Shown in pieces: positions 1 through 10,291 of a stretch of 64,000 bases of DNA. Under the pieces are notes generated by a model that saw only the letters and a program-made list of their open reading frames with translations, ran no database searches and was not told where the DNA came from. The stretch is from Guillardia theta CCMP2712 (taxonomy: Eukaryota; Cryptophyceae; Pyrenomonadales; Geminigeraceae). Numbering within the stretch: position 1 is the stretch's first letter; every line of letters begins with the position of its first letter. A program made the position numbers and the translations under genes. Location: positions 934,886 through 998,885 of the forward strand of contig NW_005434661.1 of assembly GCF_000315625.1 (NCBI RefSeq), read 5' to 3'.

Positions 1-824
1 ATCCACGCAGACAATGTGCAGGTGCAGCTTGAAGGATTCTGGGCCCTCGAATACATCTTGCAATACTTCCGATATCAGGGCACAGCGAGTGATACAGCAG
101 CAATCGACGCTATAGTCAGCGCGATGACCAGACACCAGAGCAACGCGGAGATGCAAAAAAGCTTTTGCAAGGTGCTAAATGAAATAACCAAGAACAACAA
201 AGAGAACAGGCTCCCGGTCACCCAGGCGGGAGCGATCGAGGCCGTCGTCAGCGCCATGACCGGGAGCTCAAACGACGACGTACAGCAGGCAGCATGCGAC
301 GCGCTGCACAGCATTGTCAGCGGCATGGCAGCCAGCCAGGTGCGCGCACGAGAGGCGGGAGCGATCGAGGCCGTCGTCAGCGCCATGACCGGAAGCTCGG
401 ACGTGCGCCGGGGTGGGTACAGCGGGCAGCATGCGAGGCGCTTCACAGCATTGTCAGCGGCATGATGGCAGCCAGCCAGGTGCGCGCGCGAGAGGCGGGA
501 GCGATCGAGGCCGTCGTCAGCGCCATGACCGGGAGCTCGAACGACGATGTACAGCAGGCAGCATGCGACGCGCTGCACAGCATTGTCAGCGGCATGGCAG
601 CCAGCCAGGTGCGCGCACGAGAGGCGGGAGCGATCGAGGCCGTCGTCAGCGCGATGAAAAGGAATAGGCACCGCACTTGGTTGCAGGACAGCCTTATGGA
701 GGCGTTGGGAGCAGCCTTGCGAGCAACAACTCGAGCAACATCCAACACATCCGATCGCTCGGAGCCGATGTCTTTGCTGACAAGGTCTTCGACTCGCGTG
801 GCTCTGAAGCAAGCCGACGGCTGA
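1..824 (+). CDS. Armadillo-repeat protein, 5' partial, reading frame disrupted
   Basis: The reading frame is open from the first base, so the gene starts upstream of the window. It encodes near-identical 43-residue repeats (GAIEAVVSAMTGSS...ALHSIVSGMAASQVRARE), the size and helix pattern of armadillo repeats, which form a protein-binding solenoid. Repeat starts are spaced 129, 140 and 129 bp. The 140-bp repeat carries an 8-bp net insertion near 397-420, which moves the repeats from frame 1 to frame 3, plus one extra codon (an additional ATG in GGCATGATGGCA) near 462. After the shift the repeats resume perfectly, then decay into a non-repetitive tail that stops at 822-824. The 8-bp change is a real frameshift (pseudogene), a sequence error, or hides a very small intron. 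The partner and pathway cannot be inferred. The antisense ORFs here are repeat shadows. Confidence 0.6.
226..654 (+). repeat. 129-bp tandem repeat encoding armadillo units
   Basis: Four copies of a 129-bp unit, very similar at the nucleotide level, with GCGATCGAG landmarks ending at 240, 369, 509 and 638. The near identity implies recent tandem duplication or gene conversion. Confidence 0.8.
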
Positions 825-2344
825 GGTCTGTGCTTGAGCGACAAGATTCCGACGCAGCAATGGAAGGGAAGATGAGAAGCTGAGGACCGACGGAGGAAGG
901 AGCCTCAGAAATCGAACAACCCTACCTGGATGGATGGGTGGTCAAATCTCGGGATAAGTTCTTCTGTAAGGCGACTCTGTGATGAGAGTTACAGGGTGAA
1001 GCGTCTCATCAGGTGGCTGAGCTCAGTGGCAGGAGGGAGATGAGAGCTGATATCAACCGAGCCCGAATAAAGGACAGTTGGCTGTTTTGTACTCATGTTC
1101 GAAGCTGACTTCTCTTGGAAAACCCAGGATACTCTACTCCAGTGTGAATCTACTGAATAGGACCCCTCTGGATCCTCTTTGTTTCAGGAACAGTGTACCC
1201 GTGGGGTCTTTTACATGCTGAAGAACAGGGGTGATCCTTGTGGAATACAAAACATCTAAGTAGAGAAACTTGTCAACTTCCAAGGAGAGGACACTCCTAC
1301 TTCCTTCAGCCAAGAGACAGTACCTCTGTCTGCTTCTTCGAAGCTAATAGGACCAGGTGGCCCATCTTCCCCTTTCATGTGTACACCACGTCCGTTTGTG
1401 CCACACCTGTTTGTTGGCTTGCTTTGTATCGTGTGTCAGAATAAAGAGAGTTAGATCTCCTTCTGTCACAGATTTCCTCTTTTTAAAGAAAATCCAGCGC
1501 AAGTTCTTGTTCAGCCACGCTCAAAGGTCATCCCGTAAAGTCTCGCGGTGTGACAAAGGTTGGGGTCTTGAAGTTAAGTGAGGACATAGGATCGACGGAC
1601 CTGGATTGATGCGTGAAGCATTTACCTTTCACTTGAAATGATTTATTGTCCTTCAAATGATTTATTGAAATGTAAAACCGTGCTTTGATGCGCTCTTTGA
1701 ATTGAAATCACGTTTCATGTGATTCACGAGGACGATATCGACAGCAACAATGATGTGACTGTCAGGCCCTGGCCCTGCGGAGAGTGATTCTAGTAAGCAT
1801 CAGAATGATCGGGCCTCAGACCTCTCAAGGACCCTCGCGAGGACTTCAAGGACTGCCACTTCGTCTCCTTGGTCCACAACGGCACACAGACCCTACCTGG
1901 TCTGTCGAGGTGGATTGAATGGGTCTGCCTCGCTCCGAGCTGACAGCCGACATCTTCGTCCCAAGAGGCAAATAAGGCAAGGAAGTCCGAGCGCGAGAAG
2001 GTTGGCTGTGCGACTTGTTCCGTAGATCTCGGAATCCTTCGTTCACTGGTCTGAGCCTTACGCGATTTTCTCACTTTCAATACTGATAGTTTGCTTGCTT
2101 TCTTTGCTGAAATCATCCTTTGGGATTCTGAATCAGTGCTGGAATGTGAACCAATTCGCTACCATATGTTGTATACACAACCTTGCGTAAGACGTTGAGC
2201 TCAGATGATCTTAGGATCTCTGTTTATTAAGCACACACACTCATCAGATCAGCAGCACCACTGCAGGAATCTGCATCGTCATCCTATTTCCCTACGCTAC
2301 GTCCAAGGGGCGTCCGGTATGAGTCCAGAATACAACACCATCAC
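825..2344. other. Intergenic, no gene recognised
   Basis: Only short ORFs on both strands with no recognisable domain. A 108-codon antisense ORF (1790-2116) has no family signature and I do not call it. The sequence is moderately AT-rich with small direct repeats (a TGATTTATTG motif near 1638 and 1659). The promoter and 5' UTR of the downstream gene presumably lie at the right end. Confidence 0.5.
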
Positions 2345-4720
2345 ATGCTGCTCGAGTCTGTCTCACAAACTCATGATATGATCAAGAGCTGCAAAGGCAA
2401 GGAGCAGATGCAATGGCTGACTACACAACTTGAGAAGAAGGAGCTCGAGCAGAAGTATGCGGTTGAGAAGAAGGAGCTCGAGCAGAAGTATGCGGTTGAG
2501 AAGAAGGAGCTCGAGCAGAAGTATGCGGTTGAGAAGATGGAGAGCGAGCAGAAGTATGCGGTTGAGAAGAAGGAGCTCGAGCAGAAGATCGAGAGCTGCA
2601 AAAACCAGGAGCAGATGCAATGGCTGACTACACAACTTGAGAAGAAGGAGAGCGAGCAGAAGTATGCGGTTGAGAAGAAGGAGCTCGAGCAGAAGTATGC
2701 GGTTGAGAAGAAGGAGCTCGAGCAGAAGTATGCGGTTGAGAAGATGGAGAGCGAGCAGAAGTATGCGGTTGAGAAGAAGGAGCTCGAGCAGAAGATCGAG
2801 AGCTGCAAAAACCAGGAGCAGATGCAATGGCTGACTACACAACTTGAGAAGAAGGAGCTCGAGCTGAAGTATGCGGTTGAGAAGAAGGAGCTCGAGCTGA
2901 AGTATGCGGTTGAGAAGAAGGAGCTCGAGCAGAAGTATGCGGTTGAGAAGAAGGAGCTCGAGCAGAAGATCGAGAGCTGCAAAGACCAGGAGCAGAAGCG
3001 AAGGCTGACTACACAACTTGAGACGAAGGAGAGCGAGCTGAAGAATGCGGTTGAGACCAAGGAGCGCGAGCTCAAAGTGGAGAAGAAGGAGCTCGAGCAG
3101 AAATTCTTGATTCACAATTATATGGCTGGAGGTCGCTTACAGACAGGAGAAATAATGAAGTCGACTTCCGTGATTGATGCAATGGAGGATCGTTTTGTGT
3201 ACGATGAAACGAAGTTGTTTTTGGATATATCGGCAGACAGTGGGAAGGAGTCTGGGTTACGAGCATTTGAGGACGAGGATGTAAAGGAGAAGGGCATGAG
3301 AATTTTCAGCAGAAAGGGACTTCGGGAGCAGATGGACTTCATGCAAAAAAGAGTCATGCAAGCAGGAAGTTTGGGCTGGGTGTTGGGGGCACCAGGGACG
3401 GGAAAGTCTCTTACAGGCCTTGCATTCGCACTCTCCATTGACAGGGAGGTCTGGGGGGTGAGTTGGATGCATATCTCTCCCTATCCTGCAAAGGCTGTTC
3501 AGTGGATCGCTGCAAGGAAAACTGTATATGAAGCTGAATTGCAGACGACAAATGATGACTTTCTGTATGCTCTTCTGAATGGTGTGGATGATGATTCTCA
3601 GCATGTATTCGTACTGGATGGTTTCCTGCAAGACTCGCACAAAATGTTGCAGCATATGTTGATGAGATGGCGTGAAAAAAAGAAAGAGAATAGAAGAGTG
3701 CTCTTTATTTCATCGATGCAGACCAGGTACAAGGTGAAGTGGGAAGATGATCAGGTTTGGGGCGTGGAGGTATTTCTCCTTGAGTCATGGAGACTGGAAG
3801 AGTATCAAGAGGCAGTGATGGACGACCTGTTCTACTCTTCTGTTGAAAGGAAATTAGATGCAAACTTGTCTCGAGGATCGGTTGCTCAACGGTCATTTTC
3901 GAGCAATCTGAGCCGAGAAGATCGAATACTGTCCAAGTATTATTATGCAGGAGGATCGTCAAGATACATGTTTCAGATGAGTAGTCAACAGATTATCGAC
4001 GACGTTTCTAACACTATCAAAAACGTGGGATTTCTTGAAACTCTCTCCACAAAGATAGGGCAGTACAGTGGGGCTGCAATCAATCGACTCTTTTCGATAT
4101 ACAAGGATCAAGACAAGTCAGAATATACTGTATTCTTAAGCAGGTATCTTACAGAGAAGATTTGCGTTCAAACAGGGTGTGAACAATTTACACGGTCTTT
4201 GGTGCATTTCTGCACAATGTATCATCCAGTTGCCAAAGGACTCATGCTTGAAGATTTGTTCTTCATGGTGGTACATCACCAAGGTTTGGCATTGCACGTG
4301 CGAGGTGAAGACGCGCAAGAAGCTTGGCAGGCTGCCCCTGTCGTGACTTGCTTGATACCTCTTACGAAAGGAGTGGTGGAGAGTCAGAGCTGCGACTTTT
4401 GGGTGCGACCACCTGATTTCAACCATCCAGGATATGATGGGGTGTTTCTTAGTAGAAGCAGGAAATTAGTACGGTTTGTACAAGTAACCGCAGCAAAAGA
4501 TCATGATCTGAAACTACAATATTTCAAGGAACTCATTGACAATCTTGTTTTAGTAGGATTTCCGGTTCAACGAATAGAAATTTGTTTCATCGTGCTCCGT
4601 AAGGATCTAGAGTGTTTCAAAGTTTCGAAGGTCTTTGGTCAAGGATCTCTTGAGCAATATGGTTTTGCGAAAGGAAAGGAGCGAAGATCTATCAGGGTGA
4701 TGGGTGTTGAGCTTATCTAA
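2345..4720 (+). CDS. Crinkler/RHS-type (CR) P-loop NTPase-nuclease protein with coiled-coil repeat N-terminus
   Basis: Single-exon ORF of 791 residues. Residues about 25-255 are a charged coiled coil built from an 11-residue unit (EKKELEQKYAV), itself organised in larger units that begin ESCKNQEQMQWLTTQLEKKE. Then comes a P-loop, GAPGTGKS (residues 348-355), and a Walker B-like strand HVFVLDG (D425). The C-terminus holds a PD-(D/E)xK-like core, D698 followed by VRFVQVT (709-715) and H720, the D...QxT...H arrangement of the restriction-endonuclease-like domain in Crinkler and trypanosome RHS proteins. In that superfamily the NTPase-nuclease pair is associated with mobile elements and with effectors or selfish DNA. 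No LFLAK-type leader or signal peptide is visible; the coiled coil takes the N-terminal place. The ORF is intact. The family assignment is mine from motif order; activity is inferred. Confidence 0.7.
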   Translation: MLLESVSQTHDMIKSCKGKEQMQWLTTQLEKKELEQKYAVEKKELEQKYAVEKKELEQKYAVEKMESEQKYAVEKKELEQKIESCKNQEQMQWLTTQLEKKESEQKYAVEKKELEQKYAVEKKELEQKYAVEKMESEQKYAVEKKELEQKIESCKNQEQMQWLTTQLEKKELELKYAVEKKELELKYAVEKKELEQKYAVEKKELEQKIESCKDQEQKRRLTTQLETKESELKNAVETKERELKVEKKELEQKFLIHNYMAGGRLQTGEIMKSTSVIDAMEDRFVYDETKLFLDISADSGKESGLRAFEDEDVKEKGMRIFSRKGLREQMDFMQKRVMQAGSLGWVLGAPGTGKSLTGLAFALSIDREVWGVSWMHISPYPAKAVQWIAARKTVYEAELQTTNDDFLYALLNGVDDDSQHVFVLDGFLQDSHKMLQHMLMRWREKKKENRRVLFISSMQTRYKVKWEDDQVWGVEVFLLESWRLEEYQEAVMDDLFYSSVERKLDANLSRGSVAQRSFSSNLSREDRILSKYYYAGGSSRYMFQMSSQQIIDDVSNTIKNVGFLETLSTKIGQYSGAAINRLFSIYKDQDKSEYTVFLSRYLTEKICVQTGCEQFTRSLVHFCTMYHPVAKGLMLEDLFFMVVHHQGLALHVRGEDAQEAWQAAPVVTCLIPLTKGVVESQSCDFWVRPPDFNHPGYDGVFLSRSRKLVRFVQVTAAKDHDLKLQYFKELIDNLVLVGFPVQRIEICFIVLRKDLECFKVSKVFGQGSLEQYGFAKGKERRSIRVMGVELI
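2430..2975 (+). repeat. 33-bp tandem repeats in a 207-bp higher-order array (coiled coil)
   Basis: The unit GAGAAGAAGGAGCTCGAGCA plus the rest of a 33-bp period is repeated many times. A spacer starting CAATGGCTGACTACACAAC recurs at about 2411, 2618 and 2825 (207 bp apart), with a diverged fourth near 2998. The array keeps the reading frame. Confidence 0.85.
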
Positions 4721-4934
4721 TTGGACACTCCCATCATTTCAATATTTCAGTGGTGCTGAGTACCTGGAATTGAATCTGTTGAAGCAATCATACTTCAGTA
4801 AACATGTTTGAACCTAGAATTAGTATGACTTTTATTGCAAATACACATTCTAGTCATCTCTCTTTCTTCACCCTGATTCTCCTGTCACTGTCCGATCTCT
4901 GGCTCAACACTACGCTTCGTAACTCTGGAAACAT
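4702..4934 (+). repeat. 233-bp duplicated segment, copy 1 (3' end and 3' flank of the CR gene)
   Basis: Covers the last codons, stop and 3' flank of the CR gene. By eye it matches 8945-9177 without a mismatch. Copy 1 is in its natural context, so it is probably the source. Confidence 0.9.
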
Positions 4935-5012
4935 ATCTTCGTAATTCTGGAAAGCATTCGACACTGCATCAAAGCCTGTTCATATTGTCGACGGGCTTTC
5001 AAAGACATCGAC

Positions 5013-6327
5013 TTGAAAACTGTACAGAATTATGCAGTGTTCACTGACGCAATGGTGCTGAAATCGTTACATTTTCTGCAAAACATCGGGCACGAAACGT
5101 TGAAGATAAGCGACACCGATGATAGCTTGCTACAAGTAGCGGCTAGTTATCTCAAGCTGAGCCAGCATACCATCAATACTTCTCATATACGAGCAAAGTT
5201 TACGCTTCTAGGTGACCTCTTTGGACAGAATGCAGAGGGCTTCAAAAATTGTTTCCATCATTACTTCACCTCGTTTCGACATGGAGCAGATGCTAAAATG
5301 CATCATGATAAATTCCAGCTGCACATAGACGCGCAAAAGCTTCGAAGTCAAGCAAAGAATCATCGGCAAAAGCACAACTCATTTTGTAAGAAAATCAGAC
5401 ATTGGGCCACCTCGCACTATGACACTGTTGGTGAGCTACAAGAGCAAATACACGATTATCACTTAAGGTAACCAGCGAGCTGGAATGCACCAGAGTACTG
5501 ACATGCCACCATGCAGGTATGTAAGGCCTGAACATATTAGCCAAGACCAGAACAGAACGATTGATTACAGATGGATTGGGAGAATTTGATCCAAACAAGA
5601 GTAGGTTTCAATTCAACGAGTACTTGTCAAACCCTCAGTTATCTCTCCAACAACAAAGAAGCTACTTTTCTTTGCGCCATGTATCAATCATTTACTGAAG
5701 AATGTCAGGCACACGGTTGGCTCGGGGAGACACCCGACTGCACAGCAAGAGGCTAAACAAGGGCATGCTGCGTACACTGATATTTCCAAGAAGAATTCGT
5801 CATGGCTAACGCAGCTGGAAGTCGATGGGTGCACGGACCCTCAATCAATGGATATCATGTCAAAAATGTTCAGCAGCAAGGCCATATCGCTTCTGAATGC
5901 AGAGGGACACATTGGAACAGCAAGAATGGCAGAAGCAATGAACGGCCTTCACATCCTCACCAAGTCTGAAAGAAGAAATCTCATTCTTAGGGCTCGAACC
6001 TGGCTTCTAAGAGATGTGGATTGGATGAGTGTGGGCAAGAAGCACATGAGGGGGTTGTCATCAGGTGTGTTGGGTGAACAGGAGTATGACTTCAATGCAC
6101 GGACGCTGTGCACAGACAGCGTTGAAAACCTCTGGCCTTTGATATGTCATTTGAACAAGAAAGATTTCTTGAGGATATTCAACAAAGCATGCACTGAGCT
6201 CTCAAAAAAATTCGATTACAATCTGCATTTTGTGTATGACCACCAAAAAAGCGAATCATTCTTGGAAACAACGCGGGGAGAAGAAGCTTTTCAACGCAGA
6301 AGAAGGAACACGGGACAAAGAGAATGA
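5013..6327 (+). CDS. Hypothetical protein gene, interrupted (introns or frameshifts)
   Basis: Not recognised. A first coding block (5013-5468) encodes a helical, His/Lys-rich segment and meets a plausible donor (AAG|GTAACC). A second block (about 5605-6327) has a long frame containing HTVGSGRHPTAQQEAKQG and then a Leu/Arg-rich helical region ending in a basic tail. Between them all three frames are partly open, and one (LGEFDPNKSRFQFNEYLSNP) also looks protein-like, so exon boundaries or frameshifts cannot be decided. The position directly behind the CR gene, and similar AT content, suggest it belongs to the same accessory block. It could be a decayed transposon-type gene; no catalytic motif is visible. 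Confidence 0.4.
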
Positions 6328-6647
6328 GTGCAGGTCCCAACCTAGATCTCGTAAACTTATACATCTCAATCTTTGGATACACGAGGAGGATTCACAGGAC
6401 AAATGCCTAGATTTCAGGGACAACGAACTGTGTCTGGTTGTAGGTCTACGGAAGAAGAGATAGAAAGGACAAAATGTCAAAAGTTAAGACGTGTACAAAG
6501 CGAACAAGTATAGAGAATGACAATTTGTATGTATCTCTGAATATAAAATGTTTGTTTTGCAATGTACAGATTTTCATTCTTGAGATATTCATCCTCGAAA
6601 CAGTTTGTCGCGGACAGATCGCCATTGCGATTTGAGAGACCGTTGAG

Positions 6648-7320
6648 ATGAATCGTACAAGATGTTTCATTCTAGGCCTGGCCCTTTCTTCGTCTGCAAG
6701 TCTCTTTGCCCCTTGTGATGCCTGGGTCCTGTCATATCTGGGTCCCGTCATCGACGTGAACTCAGCTTCCGAGGCCAGCTGGTCTATGAGGATGGGTTTG
6801 GATCCTAGGTTCCAAAGCAGAGTACTTGCAAGCTGCTCAGCTGCCCGTGCGCGAGTACGAATCTTGGCCACAGGTGCTTCTCCTGATCGCGCTTCCGCAT
6901 ATTTGGAGGAGGCATGCCAGGTGCTGGGGGAGGAACCTCGGAGAGTCGGAAAGCGTTTGACGTGGCGATATGCATGCTCCAGTAACTCCCCAGATTCTAG
7001 AACCTTCTGCGAAAGGACTCATGGAGCATGAAAGCAGCTGCAGCTGCAGCAGTTGGAACGGGATAAAAGGGATCTTTCCAATTACTACAAGCGCCAACTG
7101 TCCGCCACCGTATCTGGTTGAGAGGCTGTCTATGAAGGTATTGGATGTTGCATCCGTCGGCAAGGATAAGGCGGTCGAATCCGCGGTAGCAGAGTTGGTG
7201 CAGAGGGACTCGAACCTGATTAAGCGAGGGCGGATCTCCATGAGTGACATGAATCAGCTGCAGCTGAAGAGGAGAAGAGATTTTTCGGAGAGCTTGCACG
7301 GCTTTTCAGCAGGAGGGTAG
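6648..7320 (+). CDS. Possible plastid- or endomembrane-targeted protein, exon structure uncertain
   Basis: Starts MNRTRCFILGLALSSS, a hydrophobic signal peptide, followed by ASLFAP, close to the ASAFAP/FxAP motif at the signal-transit junction of proteins imported into secondary plastids. An Arg/Ala/Ser-rich stretch follows. The first frame runs to 7031. A phase-0 intron from a GTGCTG donor (6921) to CCCCAG (6992) would join it to a second frame (6993-7320) with a helical segment VERLSMKVLDVASVGKDKAVE and a basic tail. Further open segments at 7367-7618 and 7621-7820 (FETWLRKEYRGTVDFTIL, then a Lys-rich end in another frame) may be more exons or another gene. The product is not recognised, and the targeting inference rests only on the N-terminus. 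Confidence 0.35.
6947..6978 (+). repeat. 32-bp segment shared with 9220-9251
   Basis: The sequence starting CGGAAAGCGTTTGACGTGG is present exactly here and at 9220-9251. Here it lies in a possible intron of the preceding ORF. Confidence 0.85.
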
Positions 7321-8944
7321 ACTAGTGCGGGAGAGCAAAATTTAGAGGAATCTACCGAGGACACCAATGAGCCATAAAACGAGGATGATGAATCTACTAG
7401 GCCATGTCTCCTGTGTAGGCTGCACGGACAGCCTTGTGATGAACAGCATGTCTCCTGAAGAATCTGATTCTCCCAATGATATGCAGAATTATGATGCAAG
7501 ACAAGAACTTCAGCCAGCTGTTGTGATTGAGCAGCCTCGGGCAATATCGCCGCTCAAGGTCGACGACACTCTTGCCACGACCACCCCAACGCCGGTTGGT
7601 TTTTCCGAAGGTTTGTGAAGCCATGCATCCTCAACACTTGAACATCTATGCAGACAACGAGGTGTTTGAGACGTGGCTTCGAAAAGAATACAGGGGCACT
7701 GTGGACTTCACGATCCTCCGCCCGTTCGAGTTCAAGAAAGGGAAGGGCGGCAAATACGTCATGGCGGTTTGTACCTGAAGAAGTATGTGGACGTCGGCAA
7801 CAAGAAGGGCTAAACTTGCAATCACGGTGCAATGCAACGGTTGCCTTTTAACTGCAAGGAACTCCATGAATATGCAGATGCTTCTTTTGCTTTTGCTTTT
7901 CTATACTAGTGCTTCACTCCACACCAGATGTAGCACAGACTTAGTATGGCTCCATAAAAAGATGTGCAAACGATACTTGTGATCTCTGAACCTGCATCCC
8001 ACTGACGAGTCCACGGCCACTTGAATGGAGCAAGTTGATGACACAGTAAGCAGGTTCACTTGTACCTCGTGTCGTTTGTCTATTAGTCCAGCACTCGTCT
8101 CCTCCTCTGTGCTTGCTCGCATGCCAAACGAAGTAATCCGCCTTTGGCTGAAGATTGAGCAAAGTCGATGCTTGGACGTGATGTCGCTGCCGGGAGATCT
8201 CAAAACTTTCTCTCCCTTCATCACCCTCCTAGTAGGCTGCTTCATCCTGAGGTCTGCAAGAATCGTGACCTATCCCTCCATGCCTCGGAACAACGCATGA
8301 TTGACTCGTCACAGAGTCTGAAACCGTGATTGGAAACTAGCTAAAACGATGAGTCAGCCAAAGCCCTTCCAGCGGCTACCCCAGGGCCGACACCATGCTG
8401 CATCTCGGTTCCGAAGTTCCAGAAGCCTGATTGCATCCACTAAAGAGCAACAACTTCGGATGCTGTCTGCGATTCTTGCACAGCCGTGGGCGCTTCCTCG
8501 TTTGAGAACTTTCTGACGGTTCACTAATCTCAGCCGCTCGCCGCAAAGTTGCCAGCGTGCTCGCAGCCTATGTTCCGACACGATGGCAACCGGTGACTGT
8601 GCGACTGGCGCTCGGCACTGACCGCACGCTGTCTCCCGTTCCGGCGCCGGAATCGGACCTGGCGCCGGAACCGTTGAGCCGCTACGGTACCGTACGCCAA
8701 GGCCGCCACAGTGACCGTGAATAGACTTTATTTCAGATCAAACGGTCGCAAAGATGATTATCATCAATAAGCTACACAATATCCTAAACATGTACTTGAT
8801 TCAAATGATACCTGTGCCACTCTGTGCATCGCATCCGGCATCATTCTTACAAAGCGGCCGAGTCCGGGGGTCGGCTGGCTGGCAGGCCCCACCGTGCCCC
8901 TCAGCCCCCCGCCCTGCGCGCACGCCCCGGCGATCCCGCGGTCC

Positions 8945-9177
8945 GGGTGTTGAGCTTATCTAATTGGACACTCCCATCATTTCAATATTTCAGTGGTGCT
9001 GAGTACCTGGAATTGAATCTGTTGAAGCAATCATACTTCAGTAAACATGTTTGAACCTAGAATTAGTATGACTTTTATTGCAAATACACATTCTAGTCAT
9101 CTCTCTTTCTTCACCCTGATTCTCCTGTCACTGTCCGATCTCTGGCTCAACACTACGCTTCGTAACTCTGGAAACAT
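8945..9177 (+). repeat. 233-bp duplicated segment, copy 2
   Basis: Identical by eye to 4702-4934, in the same orientation, 4243 bp downstream. It is abutted on the left by GC-rich DNA (GCGGTCC|GGGTGTTGAGC) and on the right by unrelated DNA. There is no poly(A) at its end and I saw no flanking target-site duplication. Confidence 0.9.
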
Positions 9178-9219
9178 TCAACTGGCAAGATACTAACGAT
9201 GTGTGACACATAGATAGCA

Positions 9220-9251
9220 CGGAAAGCGTTTGACGTGGCGATATGCATGCT
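9220..9251 (+). repeat. 32-bp segment shared with 6947-6978
   Basis: Second exact copy, 42 bp after the end of the 233-bp duplication, so two fragments of upstream loci lie almost side by side. Confidence 0.85.
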
Positions 9252-9553
9252 GCGAGGTCAAGAGAACGACAGCATAGGACGCACGAGCGTAACACGTCGA
9301 GAAGGGAAGAAAAGGTTGATTGTCGCAATGGAATATAATGAGTGCAATACAAGCCAACTCAAACACGTGGTATTAAACTCAATAGCGAGTTGAAAATGTA
9401 CAAAAAGGTGAAAATGCGGGACTAAATGGATAGGACTTGGCAGAAATGAAATGAAATAGAATCTCGGTAATTGAGAGCGCAAGATAGATGACGATAGCAT
9501 CATTGTGATCAAGAAATGCATCAAACTCTTGAACGATATTATAGAAACTCTAG

Positions 9554-10291
9554 ATCGCTACGACATCCATTGACCTGTATGTTGCGCTGGATGTGTGCAA
9601 ATCCTACATCTTGGAAGAGATATTCAGCCAATTGAAGGAGAACCAAAAACCCATCACTCGCTCCAATGTTAAGGAGACTATCATGAGGGATGAATCACTC
9701 AGAGTCGCATTCTTTGAGGATGTCCTAGGAAAGCCAAAGGACTTCAAGATCAAATCCAAGGCATACGCCAATAAATCCGCACAGGGCACTACAAAGGCCA
9801 TGTATGAGGTAATGCTCCAGAGATATCTCAATCATAACACCAAGGTGTCAAAGGAGGCATATGCTAGCATCACAGGTCAGCTTAAGTCATATATGGATAG
9901 GGTGATGCGTGCTGTGCTGGACATTAGAAAGAACAGCATCACATTGAAGGATTGCCTAGAATCTTTGCACAGGACCAACCTTGCTGTAGCAATGGCCTTC
10001 AACTACATAACAGAATACCACAACAACAAGACAGCAAAAGAGATATTGGATGCATTTGAACCCAAGACCCCGTGTGAAATTGTTGTAGGATGCATCAATG
10101 AGATCGTGTTGCAATACGCACCAAAGAAAAAACTAGATGATGATTCAATGAGGTTGATGCATGCCGTGTTTGAGGCATACATTGCTAATATCCTTGTTGA
10201 ATCCAGCATGTTAGTGACATTGCAGAAGAAGAAGACGATCAAGATCGAACACTACACCTGGCGCGTAGCCATGGTGACCCATAAACCCTAA
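9554..10291 (+). pseudogene. ATG-less ORF, possible histone-fold protein fragment
   Basis: The frame opens after a TAG at 9551 and reads IDLYVALDVCKSYI... without an initiator ATG. It ends at a TAA (10289-10291) that lies inside a telomere-like repeat. Upstream, a different frame (ETLDRYDIH) seems to continue the same protein, suggesting a frameshift. Two helix-strap-helix-like regions are visible: SKEAYASITGQLKSYMDRV followed by KNSITLKDC, and DSMRLMHAVFEAYIANILVE followed by KTIKIEHYTW. The second resembles the end of a histone H3/H4-type fold. Codon use is more AT-rich than in the neighbours. It may be a fragment of a histone-doublet-like gene, perhaps of large-DNA-virus origin; that origin is speculative. 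Confidence 0.35.

Larger units (their letters stand above)
7821..9553. other. Gene-poor patchwork region
   Basis: No convincing gene. 8580-8944 switches to GC-rich DNA (GGCGCCGG and CCGCGG type words). This is followed abruptly by the 233-bp copy of the CR gene tail (8945-9177), unique DNA, the 32-bp copy (9220-9251), then AT-rich DNA. The sharp composition steps mark insertions. Confidence 0.6.

Noticed and set aside
2363-3115. Leu-rich antisense protein opposite the CR gene coiled coil
   Set aside because: Reverse complement of a Glu/Lys repeat; the sense frame continues into a conserved NTPase.
4702-9177. LTR retrotransposon bounded by the 233-bp direct repeats
   Set aside because: The left copy is the natural end of a gene, no TG...CA ends are present, and there is no reverse transcriptase or integrase between the repeats.
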